Shown here one piece after another: positions 18,158-26,518 of a stretch of DNA of 30,673 nucleotides. The DNA is from Zelonia costaricensis (taxonomy: Eukaryota > Euglenozoa > Kinetoplastea > Trypanosomatida > Trypanosomatidae). Under the pieces are notes generated by a model that ran no database searches, had not been told where the DNA came from, and saw only the letters and a program-made list of their open reading frames with translations. How positions within the stretch are numbered: position 1 is the stretch's first letter; every line of letters begins with the position of its first letter. The stretch covers positions 1 through 30,673 of the forward strand of contig JASAOO010003228.1 in the NCBI GenBank assembly GCA_030849075.1, given 5' to 3'. A program made the translations under genes and the position numbers.

Positions 18158-18221
18158 CTGAGTGTGTGGGGCGGAGCGAAGGAGGAATGGTGGGTGGAGG
18201 GTAGAGGGGGAGGGGAGAGTG
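18158..18221 (-). promoter_or_regulatory. Predicted spliced-leader acceptor for the coiled-coil gene
   Basis: A long minus-strand pyrimidine-rich tract (18162-18221) precedes AG at 18158-18159. The ~119-nt leader has no AUG before 18039. An alternative AG lies immediately before the start codon. Confidence 0.45.
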
Positions 18222-18576
18222 GTGATGCTCGCAGCGTGCAGTTGCCAAGGGGAAGGTGCGCGGTGGCTCGCCGACTCGTCGCAGAGGTGCGTGTGGTGCA
18301 GGGGCCCACCCCACAGCGAGCAGACGCTTGCCAGCACGCCACCACGCTCACTGCACCAAGCGCACGGGAGAGGCCCACAGAAGAGGAGAAGACGCCCGGC
18401 ACACGCCATGGCACTGGCCAGACGTCGACATGCCGTGACATCAACACACGTGCGTGCGCCGCACTGGGGTGCGATGCTCCTACTTACCCCACCCACTCGA
18501 GTCAGCGTACCGACGAGAGGACAACACACTGAGGGCGGTGCAGAGCCGCTGCAGTGCGCGACACGTGTCTGACCGC

Positions 18577-18610
18577 GTGTGTGTGTGTGTGTGTGTGTGT
18601 GCGTGTGTGC
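18577..18610. repeat. (GT)n microsatellite
   Basis: About twelve GT units with a short interrupted extension, followed by a GA run at ~18659-18676. Confidence 0.9.
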
Positions 18611-18994
18611 GGGTATTCACGTGTTGGTGGACTTGTTGAGCGCACCTCTCTTGTTGACGAGAGAGAGAGAGAGAGGTCATCGCAAAGGTCGTGGAGGACA
18701 CGGTGCTGAAGGAAGGCAGGCGGGGAGATGGAGAATGGAGATAAAGAGCGTGAAGGGAAGTGAAGGGGCGGGTGGGTACGGCCCACACCAACGCACAACA
18801 CACAACACACACACACGCACACACGCACACACGCGAACGCAGAGAGAGACACAGGCAGACCGAACATCAACACGGGTACACAGAGGCACTGAAACCAGAA
18901 GAGAAAAAGAGCGAAGAGTGTGTGAGCGCTGGTGGAAGAAGCACAGGCGTGCGAACGCACCGCTGCGGTGAATAGGGAAGGCATCGTTGACAAG

Positions 18995-18998
<4 letters not shown>

Positions 18999-19027
<29 letters not shown>
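18999..19027. repeat. (CA)n microsatellite
   Basis: About fourteen CA dinucleotides on the plus strand, so TG in mRNA sense: the opposite orientation to most runs in this window. Confidence 0.95.
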
Positions 19028-19029
<2 letters not shown>

Positions 19030-19170
19030 CCGTTGAGACTTGTGGCGTGCTCGGGTGGGTCAGAAGGGGGGAGAGGTGGAGGTGGGGCAGGATCTGTGTG
19101 TGTATGCGTGTGTGTGTGTGGGTCGATGCACGTTTTGTCCATCATCGACACATCAGCAGAGAGGGGACGC

Positions 19171-19199
19171 GCGGGGCGGGGCGGGGCGGGGCGGGGGGG
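19171..19199 (+). repeat. GCGGGG tandem, G-quadruplex-prone
   Basis: Five consecutive GCGGGG-type units, the last one with a longer G-run, on the plus (template) strand. This gives at least four runs of four G separated by GC, a sequence expected to form a stable G-quadruplex. Confidence 0.8.
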
Positions 19200-19766
19200 A
19201 GGGGAGACAGGAGAAGAAAGCGAAGGGCAGAGTCAGCGTGGAGGAGAAGAGAGGCGCGTTGCAGCTCAGCAAGAAAGTGTTCGGGAAAACAGAAGAAGTG
19301 TAGTGAAGGGGGAGGCGTGTTGACGAGTTGGAGGAAGCAAGAGGCGGTGCATCAGGTCTCCCCCTCCCCTCTCTTGGGCATGCGCACCACCGCAACGGCT
19401 GCGTGCCATCAAGAGGATCGGGGGGAGGAGGAGGAGGGAGCCGAGGGAGCGTGCCGGAGCGGGGTGGGGGCGGAGTTGGTGAGTGAAGGAGAAGAGGAAA
19501 GACAGGGCAGACAACGAACGCCGCCGCGGGACACGACACGCAGGGCACGGCATATGTACGGCGGACGGAGTCCGTCCACCACCACAACACGATCCACACA
19601 ACGCTGCGGGGAAGCGGGGGAGGGACGGAGGTCACGGAGGGGAGACGGGAGGGGGGATGCGAAGGTGAAACGAGACGAGCATCAGAGTTGAGTCGAGTTG
19701 GAGGCGAAACCAGCAAAAGAAAAGAAACCAAGGGAGCCAATCACACAAACGCGACGAGGCACACGA

Positions 19767-19793
19767 GGCACGGACGGGGTTCGAGTCCGTGCC
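19767..19793. repeat. Perfect 9-bp inverted repeat (hairpin)
   Basis: GGCACGGAC at 19767-19775 is exactly complementary to GTCCGTGCC at 19785-19793, with a 9-nt loop. It lies ~150 nt past the stop of the tail-anchored protein gene, so it would form a hairpin in that 3' UTR. Confidence 0.8.
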
Positions 19794-19940
19794 ACACCAA
19801 ACCGCAGCAGCAACAGCACCACAGCACCACGGCACGCTGTGGCAGCGCATACAGACACACACACACACGCAAACATGCACACAGGACGCGAGCTGAACGC
19901 GCCCACGCCGTTGCGGATGTGCGTCTCTCATTTCTGGGCA

Positions 19941-20540
19941 TCAGCGATCGCTTGTGGAGCGCAGCAGCGCACAGCTGAGCAGCACGACGGCCACCGTGCA
20001 CGCCACGGCGTGCGTGTGACCACACGAGCAGAACGGCGAGTGCACCGTCGCCGCGGCAGCAGCGGTGGGCGTCGCGGGCCGCGGCGACGCCGTCGCTGCC
20101 AGCGCCTGTGGTGGCGGCGGCGGTGGTGAAGCGCACGTCCGTGCGCGGGCCGGCGCCTCTTCTCCACTCACAAGTGCAGCCTCGTCACGGCCACTGCCAC
20201 CGCCGCGTGCGCGAGGCGACCCGCCCGTCCGGCGCGCCTCGGTGCACCTCCCCGCCGTCACCGCCTGGAGCGCGTCGGTGCCCGCATCCGGCAACTCCGC
20301 CGCGTTGCACTGCAGCCCTGCGGCGGTGCGGACGACCGCGGCGAGCAGCTCGTGCAGCACGCGGCGCTCCTCTGCGGACGGCGGGTCGAGGTCTTCGTGG
20401 CCCCGGCGGCAGAGGGCGCTGCCCTCCCCGTCGTCGTCCACGAAGTCAGTGGACTTGGAGGGAGGGGAGGCGAGACTTCGGGGGATGAAGAGGTGGCGGC
20501 CTCGCACCGTCACGTGGCGCAGCGGCTCCGTGGCGGACAT
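19941..20540 (-). CDS. Predicted tail-anchored membrane protein, 199 aa
   Basis: The protein is not recognised. From ATG at 20540 it has 199 residues. An N-terminal segment (LRHVTVRGRHLFIPRS) is followed by an acidic stretch (DFVDDDGEG) and a helical part (~50-75, EERRVLHELLAAVVRT). A long Ala/Pro/Gly/Arg-rich region comes next, then a single hydrophobic segment near the very C-terminus (ACTVAVVLLSCALL, ~178-192) followed by only a few polar residues. One C-terminal helix without a signal peptide is the hallmark of a tail-anchored protein with its body in the cytosol, inserted into ER, mitochondrial outer or another membrane. The frame extends upstream to 20822, but a strong splice tract and AG at 20562 lie only 22 nt before the chosen ATG. 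Confidence 0.7.
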   Translation of the reverse strand: MSATEPLRHVTVRGRHLFIPRSLASPPSKSTDFVDDDGEGSALCRRGHEDLDPPSAEERRVLHELLAAVVRTAAGLQCNAAELPDAGTDALQAVTAGRCTEARRTGGSPRARGGGSGRDEAALVSGEEAPARARTCASPPPPPPQALAATASPRPATPTAAAAATVHSPFCSCGHTHAVACTVAVVLLSCALLRSTSDR

Positions 20541-22398
20541 GGCGCAGCGGGCGTCACCGCGCTCGAGTCGGTGGAGGAGTGACGCGGGGAGGGAAAGGAG
20601 GGAGAGACACACGCGCCGCCACGTACGATGCGCGTTGTCGGGGGTCACCCAGCTCGGGATGCGAGGCCGAACCGCGCGCCGTGGAGCAAGTGAGCAGCAG
20701 AGCACGCCGGACGCGCGAGGGAGGGAACGTGGAGGAGAGGGAGGGGGACGTGAGCGATGTACTCCGAGGGCAACACCGGGGGGGAGGAGGAGAAGACAAA
20801 GCAGAAGCACACTGACAGCCAAAGTGAAGCGTCAGTCAGACGGGTGGGAGGGCCGGCGCACGACGCCGCGGCGGAGTTGGCGAGTTGGGAGGGGATGAAC
20901 ACACACACACACACATCAACACATCAAAACACGCTGACTTAGACTTCAACACAGAAGAAAGGCAGTTGGACAGCAGCAGCAGCAGCTGATGTGAAATCAA
21001 GAAGGGGGGAGGGGGGCGCACTTGGCCACTTGGCGGGGGGTAGAGGTGGATCGATGGTGAACGCCACGTAGGCGGATTTGCGGAGGGGAGGGAGAGAGAC
21101 GCGTGCGCGCAGGCCGGTAGGAGTCGTGTGACCTCGTCCGGAGTGCTGCGTGCGGAGGCGAGGTGCGAGGTGCGAGGCGATGTGCACCCAGAGAGTCGAA
21201 GGGGGGAGCGACCAAGAGAGAAGCAGCGGTTGGGGGAAGTGGCGTAGGCGCGCAGATGCATGGGTGGCGCGGAGCTGCATCACGCGTACGCGCACATTCA
21301 AGTACGCCTTCATGTGCACGCACACGGCGGCCATGAGGCCTCCACCGTCGGGAGAGCACGCGAGAAGGTGCACCACCGCTTTGGGGGGGGGGGTCAAGGA
21401 GGTCGAAGACGCGCAGAAAGCGGCCGCAGCCCGTGCACACGGCTGAACGCCTGCGTACCGAAGCGCGAGGTGACGAGATGAGGAGACACCGTCAGCGCGC
21501 GGCCCTTCGCGTCTCTACCTCCCCCCCCTTTACCCTTTCCCGCCTTGGGCACCGCACCGCCGCCGCTCTCGCCCTGGTGTTGCGCTTGAGTGCTCGAAAG
21601 CACGCAAATGGAAGAAACTGCCGTTCAGTCGATTTGTTGTGTCGTTCCCTGTGTCGTGTCCTTTCCCCGTCCGTGTGTCTACCATGAGCGCGTCGCATCC
21701 GCCGCAAAGCTAGCTGAGCAAGTGTGTGTGTGTGTGGCTGGCGAGTGGGTGCGTGTGCGCGTCAGAGAGGTGGGCATGGGGGAGATGGAGACCCAAGCAC
21801 CTTCACCTATTCCATCCACACACACACACACACACGCAAACACAGACGCACACACGCAGACGCACACACACGCGCGCGGCACGCCGAGGAGGGACGCACG
21901 TGAAGTGATGGAGGAATGGATGAGGGCTGGTGGGGTGAGCCCTGGCAGCGGGAAGAGGGACGGGGGGGAGGACCTGTACATGTGCGGAGACCATCGCGTA
22001 GACACACACACGCACATCACCCGATGTCGCAACCTGCCACGTGGCGGTGGTCACAGGAGGGGATGGGGAGGGGAGGGGGTCGCGACCCTGCGAGCCACGC
22101 CGCCGCCGCGGCCCACCCACCCCACCCCTCCCTCGCTCACGTGATGGAGAGCGGGAGTCGCGGTGCGGTGCAGAGCGGAGGTGGTGGTGTGGTGTGGGGA
22201 GGGGAGATGGGAGGAGGGCGACATCAGATGGGAGAAGAAGGGAGACAAGTTCAAGCAGCACCACCACGCGCGTGGCGGTGAGAAACGAGGCCAAACAAGG
22301 GACAAGGAGCGAAACGAGAAGGTTCCAGAGACAGGATGCACATCATGTACACACACACACACACAGACAAGCTCACACACACGCACACGAACGGCGAC
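20541..22398. other. Intergenic region between the kinesin gene and the tail-anchored protein gene
   Basis: 1.86 kb with no supported gene. It holds the kinesin 3' UTR, starting near a CA run at ~22347-22362, and further CA-rich stretches (~21815-21880). A pyrimidine-rich plus-strand patch at ~21505-21545 stands out from the purine-rich rest, and a G-run lies near 21384-21394. Frames present are short or repetitive. Confidence 0.6.
20562..20608 (-). promoter_or_regulatory. Predicted spliced-leader acceptor for the tail-anchored protein gene
   Basis: A minus-strand pyrimidine tract (~20570-20608) is followed by AG at 20562-20563, giving a ~22-nt leader. This decides the start at 20540 against the longer open frame. 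Confidence 0.5.
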
Positions 22399-24693
22399 TC
22401 ACTTCTTCAGCCGATCCATCGTCGCCCACGAGCTGAGCGAATCCGTCTCGTGGATGACGAGGCGGCGCAGCTGCATGTTCTGCTCATCCACGCGGTCCGC
22501 GTACGTCGTGACAAGCTCGAGGTGCTGCTGCATCCACTCGTGCAGGTGCGCCGACAAGTTCAGGCGCGTCACCTTCACAGGGCAGCCGTAGCGCGAGTAC
22601 GGGCACACGCCGGAGCTCCCGTCCTCCTGCGGCAGGCCCGCCGCCCGGGCCCCGCCGCCGTCGGCGAGGAGCGCGTCGGGGTTCCAGCGGCGCCCTGCGG
22701 CGGGTGCGCGCTGCGAGGCAGGCCGGTCCACATAGGACGTGCTGTTGTCCAGCTGCCCTCCCGACGCCTCCATCGACCGGGCGCGGCTGTACTTGAGTGT
22801 GCCCGTGCCATCCTCGGCCATCTCGCACGGCGAAACGGAGCGGGAGGACGAGCGCGACGGCGTCCGCTTGCCGGCGCCGCCCGGCGACGGCGAGGGAGCG
22901 GCGCTGTGCAAGTTGAAGGACGAGGCGACACACGAGGCTGCGGCGCGTGGGGCGGACTCGGTGCCCTTGCCTTGACTCGCCCGCAGGCTGGTGCTCGACT
23001 CACAGGACCCAAGCCCCTCCGAGGCGTCCAGCGACAGCGACGTGACAATGCTGGCCGCGGTGCTGCGCTGCTGCGGTGGTGCCTGATGCTGCTGCTGCTG
23101 CTGAGAAGCGGGTGATCGATTGGGGTTGCGCACGCAGCCGGCTATGTGCCCCTCGAGTCGCTTGCGCCGCACAAACTGCAGGCAGTGCGGGCACGACACC
23201 TTCGCCGCGTCGCACGTCTGCTCGTGTGCCGCGAGGGCTTGACGGGTCTGCAGGTTGCCGCAGTACCGACACTTCGCCTTGGACTCCGCGCACTCCATCT
23301 GCATGTGACGCTCCATCAGCTGGCGCGCCACCATCACCCCGCAGGCCGCGCACCGCAGCGGCACGCGACCGCATCGCCGACCGTGCCCTGCCGCCTCGCT
23401 GCGCAGCATGCGCTCATTGCAGTGGGGGCAGCGCACGGGTGCGTCCTTGCACTCGGCCACGTGGCTGTCGAGCTCCTGTTTGTCCACCTCCTGACGGCAG
23501 TGCGGGCAGGTCACGACTTGGCGCTTGCACACGTGCCGGTCGCCGATGAAGATGGGCTGCCCGCACGTCTTGCACGGGATCGGCTTCACCCCGTTGTGCG
23601 GGTTCGCGGGGCCCTTGAGCTCCTTGATGCGGTCCGCGTAGCGCAGCGTGTTCAGCGTGTCCTCGCAGTGGCTCTGGCACGGTGAGATGGCGGCGATCAC
23701 GCACGTCTTGCAGCGGCCCACGAAGCTCTCACGCAGGATCTGGGTGAGCTTGGAGCCGCGGAACGGAATGTGCCGCTTTCGCATCGACATGGCGCGAATG
23801 CACTCCTTCAGCGCCAGCAGTGACTTGTTGATCTCCGCCCCCTCGCGACGCGTTTTCGCGTCCGTCTCGGCCGTGTCCGAGGCGCGCTCGCTGCCGGCCA
23901 GATCGACGAAGGTGATGCGGCCCGGCTGTGTGTCGCTGCTGATGGCGCTGTCTATCGGCTGCAGCTTGATCTCCAGCACCGCGTGCGAGCGGGAGCTGCG
24001 GTCGTTGGCGTGCGTCGTGCCAATCGCGCGGAGCTGCTGTCCACGCATCATGAGGGCGTGCACGTCATCGACCGAGCTCACGCACTGCTCGGTGAGGCCA
24101 ACGATGTGGACATTCTGGTACTCGTCCTGCAGCATCTTCACCTCGGCTCGATCGTTCATGAGGTCGTACAGCTTCGAGCCGTACACCTCGTAGAAGCTGG
24201 CCGTCAACGAACTCTTCTCCGCCATCGTGAGCAGCTCCGTGACGGCGAGGCTGTACAGGCCGGGCCGCTCGCCGACGCCCAGCATCGTGTGCGTTTTGCC
24301 GCTTCCCGTCTGCCCAAAGGCAAAGATGACGGCCCCCACCCCCTCCCGCACGCTCTGCAGCAGCGGCTGGCAGCACTCCCGGTACACGTCCTCGTTGGTG
24401 CTCACCTCGTCGAATACATGGTCGTAGCTGAAGCTGCTGGGCTCGATGATCGGGGTGAGATCGAGCTTCATGCGGGGCTCGTAGATCGTCACAGACGGAG
24501 CGCCGTTCTCGCTGCAGCGCACGACATCCGTCTCGTCCTCCTCGCGGCCTGAGATGCGAGGGCGCTTGCGCACGGCGACCACAATCGAGGAGGGGCCGCC
24601 ACCCCCGTTGCCGCCGGGCGCCGTGGACGGGCTGCGCTCGACGGGCCGCCCGGGGCCGAGCTCGCTGCCCGGGCTGTCCGAGCGCATCGCCAT
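22399..24693 (-). CDS. Kinesin-13-like motor protein with C-terminal TRAF-type zinc fingers
   Basis: A 764-aa protein with a complete kinesin motor near its N-terminus (~36-355): P-loop GQTGSGKT at 127-134, switch I SSRSH at 233-237, switch II DLAGSE at 264-269, and the closing LRYADRIKEL. The sequence around VYRECCQPLLQS, KLYDLMNDR and HIVGLTEQ follows the kinesin-13 (MCAK/KIF2) pattern, and residues 76-78 are KLD where that family has KVD in loop L2. Kinesin-13s depolymerise microtubule ends rather than walk. After the motor comes an array of Cys/His modules (C374-C520), mostly CX2CX11HX3-4C, as in TRAF-type zinc fingers. A disordered Ser/Pro linker with a short poly-Gln follows, then a final CX6CX11HX7H module (C697-H724) and a short coiled coil. 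Motor residues are intact. The start is backed by a splice signal at 24760. The long N-terminal region usual in kinesin-13 is missing. Confidence 0.93.
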   Translation of the reverse strand: MAMRSDSPGSELGPGRPVERSPSTAPGGNGGGGPSSIVVAVRKRPRISGREEDETDVVRCSENGAPSVTIYEPRMKLDLTPIIEPSSFSYDHVFDEVSTNEDVYRECCQPLLQSVREGVGAVIFAFGQTGSGKTHTMLGVGERPGLYSLAVTELLTMAEKSSLTASFYEVYGSKLYDLMNDRAEVKMLQDEYQNVHIVGLTEQCVSSVDDVHALMMRGQQLRAIGTTHANDRSSRSHAVLEIKLQPIDSAISSDTQPGRITFVDLAGSERASDTAETDAKTRREGAEINKSLLALKECIRAMSMRKRHIPFRGSKLTQILRESFVGRCKTCVIAAISPCQSHCEDTLNTLRYADRIKELKGPANPHNGVKPIPCKTCGQPIFIGDRHVCKRQVVTCPHCRQEVDKQELDSHVAECKDAPVRCPHCNERMLRSEAAGHGRRCGRVPLRCAACGVMVARQLMERHMQMECAESKAKCRYCGNLQTRQALAAHEQTCDAAKVSCPHCLQFVRRKRLEGHIAGCVRNPNRSPASQQQQQHQAPPQQRSTAASIVTSLSLDASEGLGSCESSTSLRASQGKGTESAPRAAASCVASSFNLHSAAPSPSPGGAGKRTPSRSSSRSVSPCEMAEDGTGTLKYSRARSMEASGGQLDNSTSYVDRPASQRAPAAGRRWNPDALLADGGGARAAGLPQEDGSSGVCPYSRYGCPVKVTRLNLSAHLHEWMQQHLELVTTYADRVDEQNMQLRRLVIHETDSLSSWATMDRLKK

Positions 24694-24759
24694 GGCGACG
24701 TCCGCGTGCGTCCCCGCCGCTGACGCAGGCCGTCGTCACTCACTCGTCACGCTGATGTG

Positions 24760-24793
24760 CTGCGAGTGAGAGGAGGAGGGTGCGGGGGAGGGA
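24760..24793 (-). promoter_or_regulatory. Predicted spliced-leader acceptor for the kinesin gene
   Basis: A clean minus-strand pyrimidine tract (~24766-24793) is followed by AG at 24760-24761. The ~67-nt leader has no AUG before 24693. Confidence 0.55.
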
Positions 24794-24991
24794 ACGTTTG
24801 GTTATTCGGGGAATCCACACACGCGCTCACACCCACGCCGTGCACCACTGCGCTGCGAGACGAGAGACGATGTGCTCAAGCAGGTAGGCGAGGTGCGGGG
24901 CGGCGGCGGTTGTCCGTCCACCCGGCAGAGATGTCGAGAGCGGTCGCGGGTGCGCGCGTTCTTGTGTGTGCGGGGGCGCGCGGGTCTGTCT

Positions 24992-24996
<5 letters not shown>

Positions 24997-25030
<34 letters not shown>

Positions 25031-25039
25031 TGTGTGTGT
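24997..25039. repeat. (TG)n microsatellite upstream of the kinesin gene
   Basis: Sixteen uninterrupted TG units to 25029, continuing after one interruption to 25039. It lies upstream of the kinesin splice tract, so it is outside the predicted mature kinesin mRNA. Confidence 0.95.
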
Positions 25040-25680
25040 TGGACGGCAGGCGCTGGCTCACCCCTCCCGGTGCTGAGAGACGTAGAGAAGGGTGGCTGTC
25101 AAGAGCAGAAGAAGAAGGCGCAAGTGTGCACGTCAGCATCCATACGCGGTGGCCTGCAGAACCTGGCGGGAATCAAGACGGTAAACGCAAAGGCGGGGGA
25201 GAGAGAGACGTGAAGGTTACTTGTGAGGACTGGCACTGACGCTGACGCAGCCGTGTGCAGCACTACGCCGCGCCGACGTCCCAGCACAGCGCGGCCACGG
25301 CGCCCAGGCAAGCACACAGACGGCGCCGTGCAGCACGCAAAGGGGAGGATGCCGCCGCGCATTCCGCAAGTGCGACTTCACTTCTCTCCGGCATCCATTG
25401 ACGTACCGACCCCCCCCCGCTCCCTCCCATCGGTATCAAAGTCTTGTGTGAGGCACTGGGGAGGAGAGAAGGAGTACAGGACTCGCGTTCAGCTCGGCCT
25501 GCGCACGCACTGCGGCGGTTGCGCTTCGTTGCTCTTTCCTGTTTGTTTACTGACTTCGTTTCGCTGCATTCTGCACTTGTCTGTGTGTGTCTGTGTGTGT
25601 GTGTGTGCGTAGAGATGAAGAGGGAGGGAGAGGCATGCATGCACGCAGCCCGTTGGAGAAGCCGACCCCCCCCCCCTCTT

Positions 25681-25703
25681 ACCCACCCACCCACCCACCC
25701 ACC
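25681..25703 (-). repeat. (GGGT)n tandem in 3' UTR, RNA G-quadruplex candidate
   Basis: The plus strand has five ACCC units followed by ACCACC, so the mRNA sense strand reads as GGGT repeats starting ~33 nt after the stop codon at 25736. A further G-run (C on plus, ~25667-25676) follows. Four or more GGG runs with one-base loops is a strong G-quadruplex pattern. Confidence 0.8.
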
Positions 25704-25735
25704 ACCACGGGTCCGCGGCGCCAGCAAGACCGGCG

Positions 25736-26518
25736 TTACTCGTCCTTGATCGTGTTCTTCGGCTTCGGGCTCATGGGCACCATGAAGTTGTCCGTCAGCG
25801 CCCACCGCCGCCGCGACCAAAAGGGGCGCCGCGTGTCGGGCACCACGGCGTCAGAGACGAACGCCGTCGGGTCATAGGTCGCGAACAACGTGTTCGGCTC
25901 CAGCGACTCGCCTGCGTGGCGGTTGGCGAGGTTGACCGGGGTGCGCCCCGTCTCCTGCGCGAACCGCTCCTCCATCACGCGGTGCACCATGTCCGCGCCA
26001 ACGGGCCGCGGCGAGCGACCGAGCTCATCGACGTCCTCAAGGAAAAGCGGGATCTCGGGGTCCCAGTCGCGCTGCTCCGGCGTGCCCGGGATGCGCGGCA
26101 GCCGCTCCTCCTCCTCGAAGCGCTCCACCGTCGCAGCAGCGCGAATGAGCTGCACGAGAAGGTGATCCTGATGGTGCTTGAAGGCAAACCGCTTCGGGCT
26201 GATGCTGGAGGGGGTGCCGTCCGCGTACTCGAAGTCGGCCACCTCGCGGGAGGGCCCGAACTTACCGTAGCGGTCGCCGTGGCCGTGGTGCAGCATCCAC
26301 TCGATGTGCGTCTTGCGGAAGCGAGGCTTGCTCAGTGGGAAGGGGCTCCGCGCGGCGGGGTACGACGGGGGCGTCTGCGGTGCCGGCCACGGCGCGCTGC
26401 TGCGGGTCGCACTGTGCGAGGTGCGATGCTCGGAGTAGCCGCGCGACGGCACGCACACGCACGCCGCTGCGCCAGCGGTGCGGCCGCTGCGAGCACAGAA
26501 GCCACGCTGCATAGACAT
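25736..26518 (-). CDS. Hypothetical, probably mitochondrial protein, 260 aa
   Basis: I do not recognise the family. From ATG at 26518 the protein has 260 residues. The first ~60 are rich in Arg, Ser and Ala and free of acidic residues apart from one Glu (QRGFCARSGRTAGAA), as in a mitochondrial targeting peptide. The rest is compact, non-repetitive and likely conserved: FRKTHIEWMLHHGHGDRYGKFG, ISPKRFAFKHHQDHLLVQLI, then an acidic PEIPLFLEDVDELG stretch and a C-terminal Trp/Arg-rich part (RRPFWSRRRWALTDNFMVP). This mix of basic and aromatic segments would fit a mitoribosomal or respiratory-complex accessory subunit, but that is only a guess. The open frame extends upstream to 26932; the shorter start is preferred because the splice tract and AG at 26653 give an AUG-free leader and the presequence begins there. 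Confidence 0.75.
   Translation of the reverse strand: MSMQRGFCARSGRTAGAAACVCVPSRGYSEHRTSHSATRSSAPWPAPQTPPSYPAARSPFPLSKPRFRKTHIEWMLHHGHGDRYGKFGPSREVADFEYADGTPSSISPKRFAFKHHQDHLLVQLIRAAATVERFEEEERLPRIPGTPEQRDWDPEIPLFLEDVDELGRSPRPVGADMVHRVMEERFAQETGRTPVNLANRHAGESLEPNTLFATYDPTAFVSDAVVPDTRRPFWSRRRWALTDNFMVPMSPKPKNTIKDE

Larger units (their letters stand above)
18040..19940. other. Intergenic region between the tail-anchored protein gene and the coiled-coil gene
   Basis: 1.9 kb with no supported gene. It holds GT/CA microsatellites (18124-18150, 18577-18610, 18999-19027), a GCGGGG tandem (~19171-19199), a long purine-rich plus-strand block (~19150-19700) and a 9-bp perfect inverted repeat (19767-19793). 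Frames on either strand are low complexity. Confidence 0.6.
24694..25735. other. Intergenic region between the 260-aa gene and the kinesin gene
   Basis: No gene supported. It contains the kinesin leader and splice signal, a TG microsatellite (24997-25039), a T-rich plus-strand patch (~25527-25595) and a C-run plus ACCC tandem just downstream of the 260-aa protein stop (25667-25703). Confidence 0.6.

Noticed and set aside
19776..19793. T-arm-like GGTTCGAGTCC resembling a tRNA 3' half
   Set aside because: No A box, acceptor or anticodon stem fits upstream; the sequence is better explained as a 9-bp hairpin.
20541..20822. Upstream start with a hydrophobic, signal-like N-terminus for the tail-anchored protein
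   Set aside because: A strong pyrimidine tract and AG at 20562 lie inside this extension, so it would not be in the mRNA.
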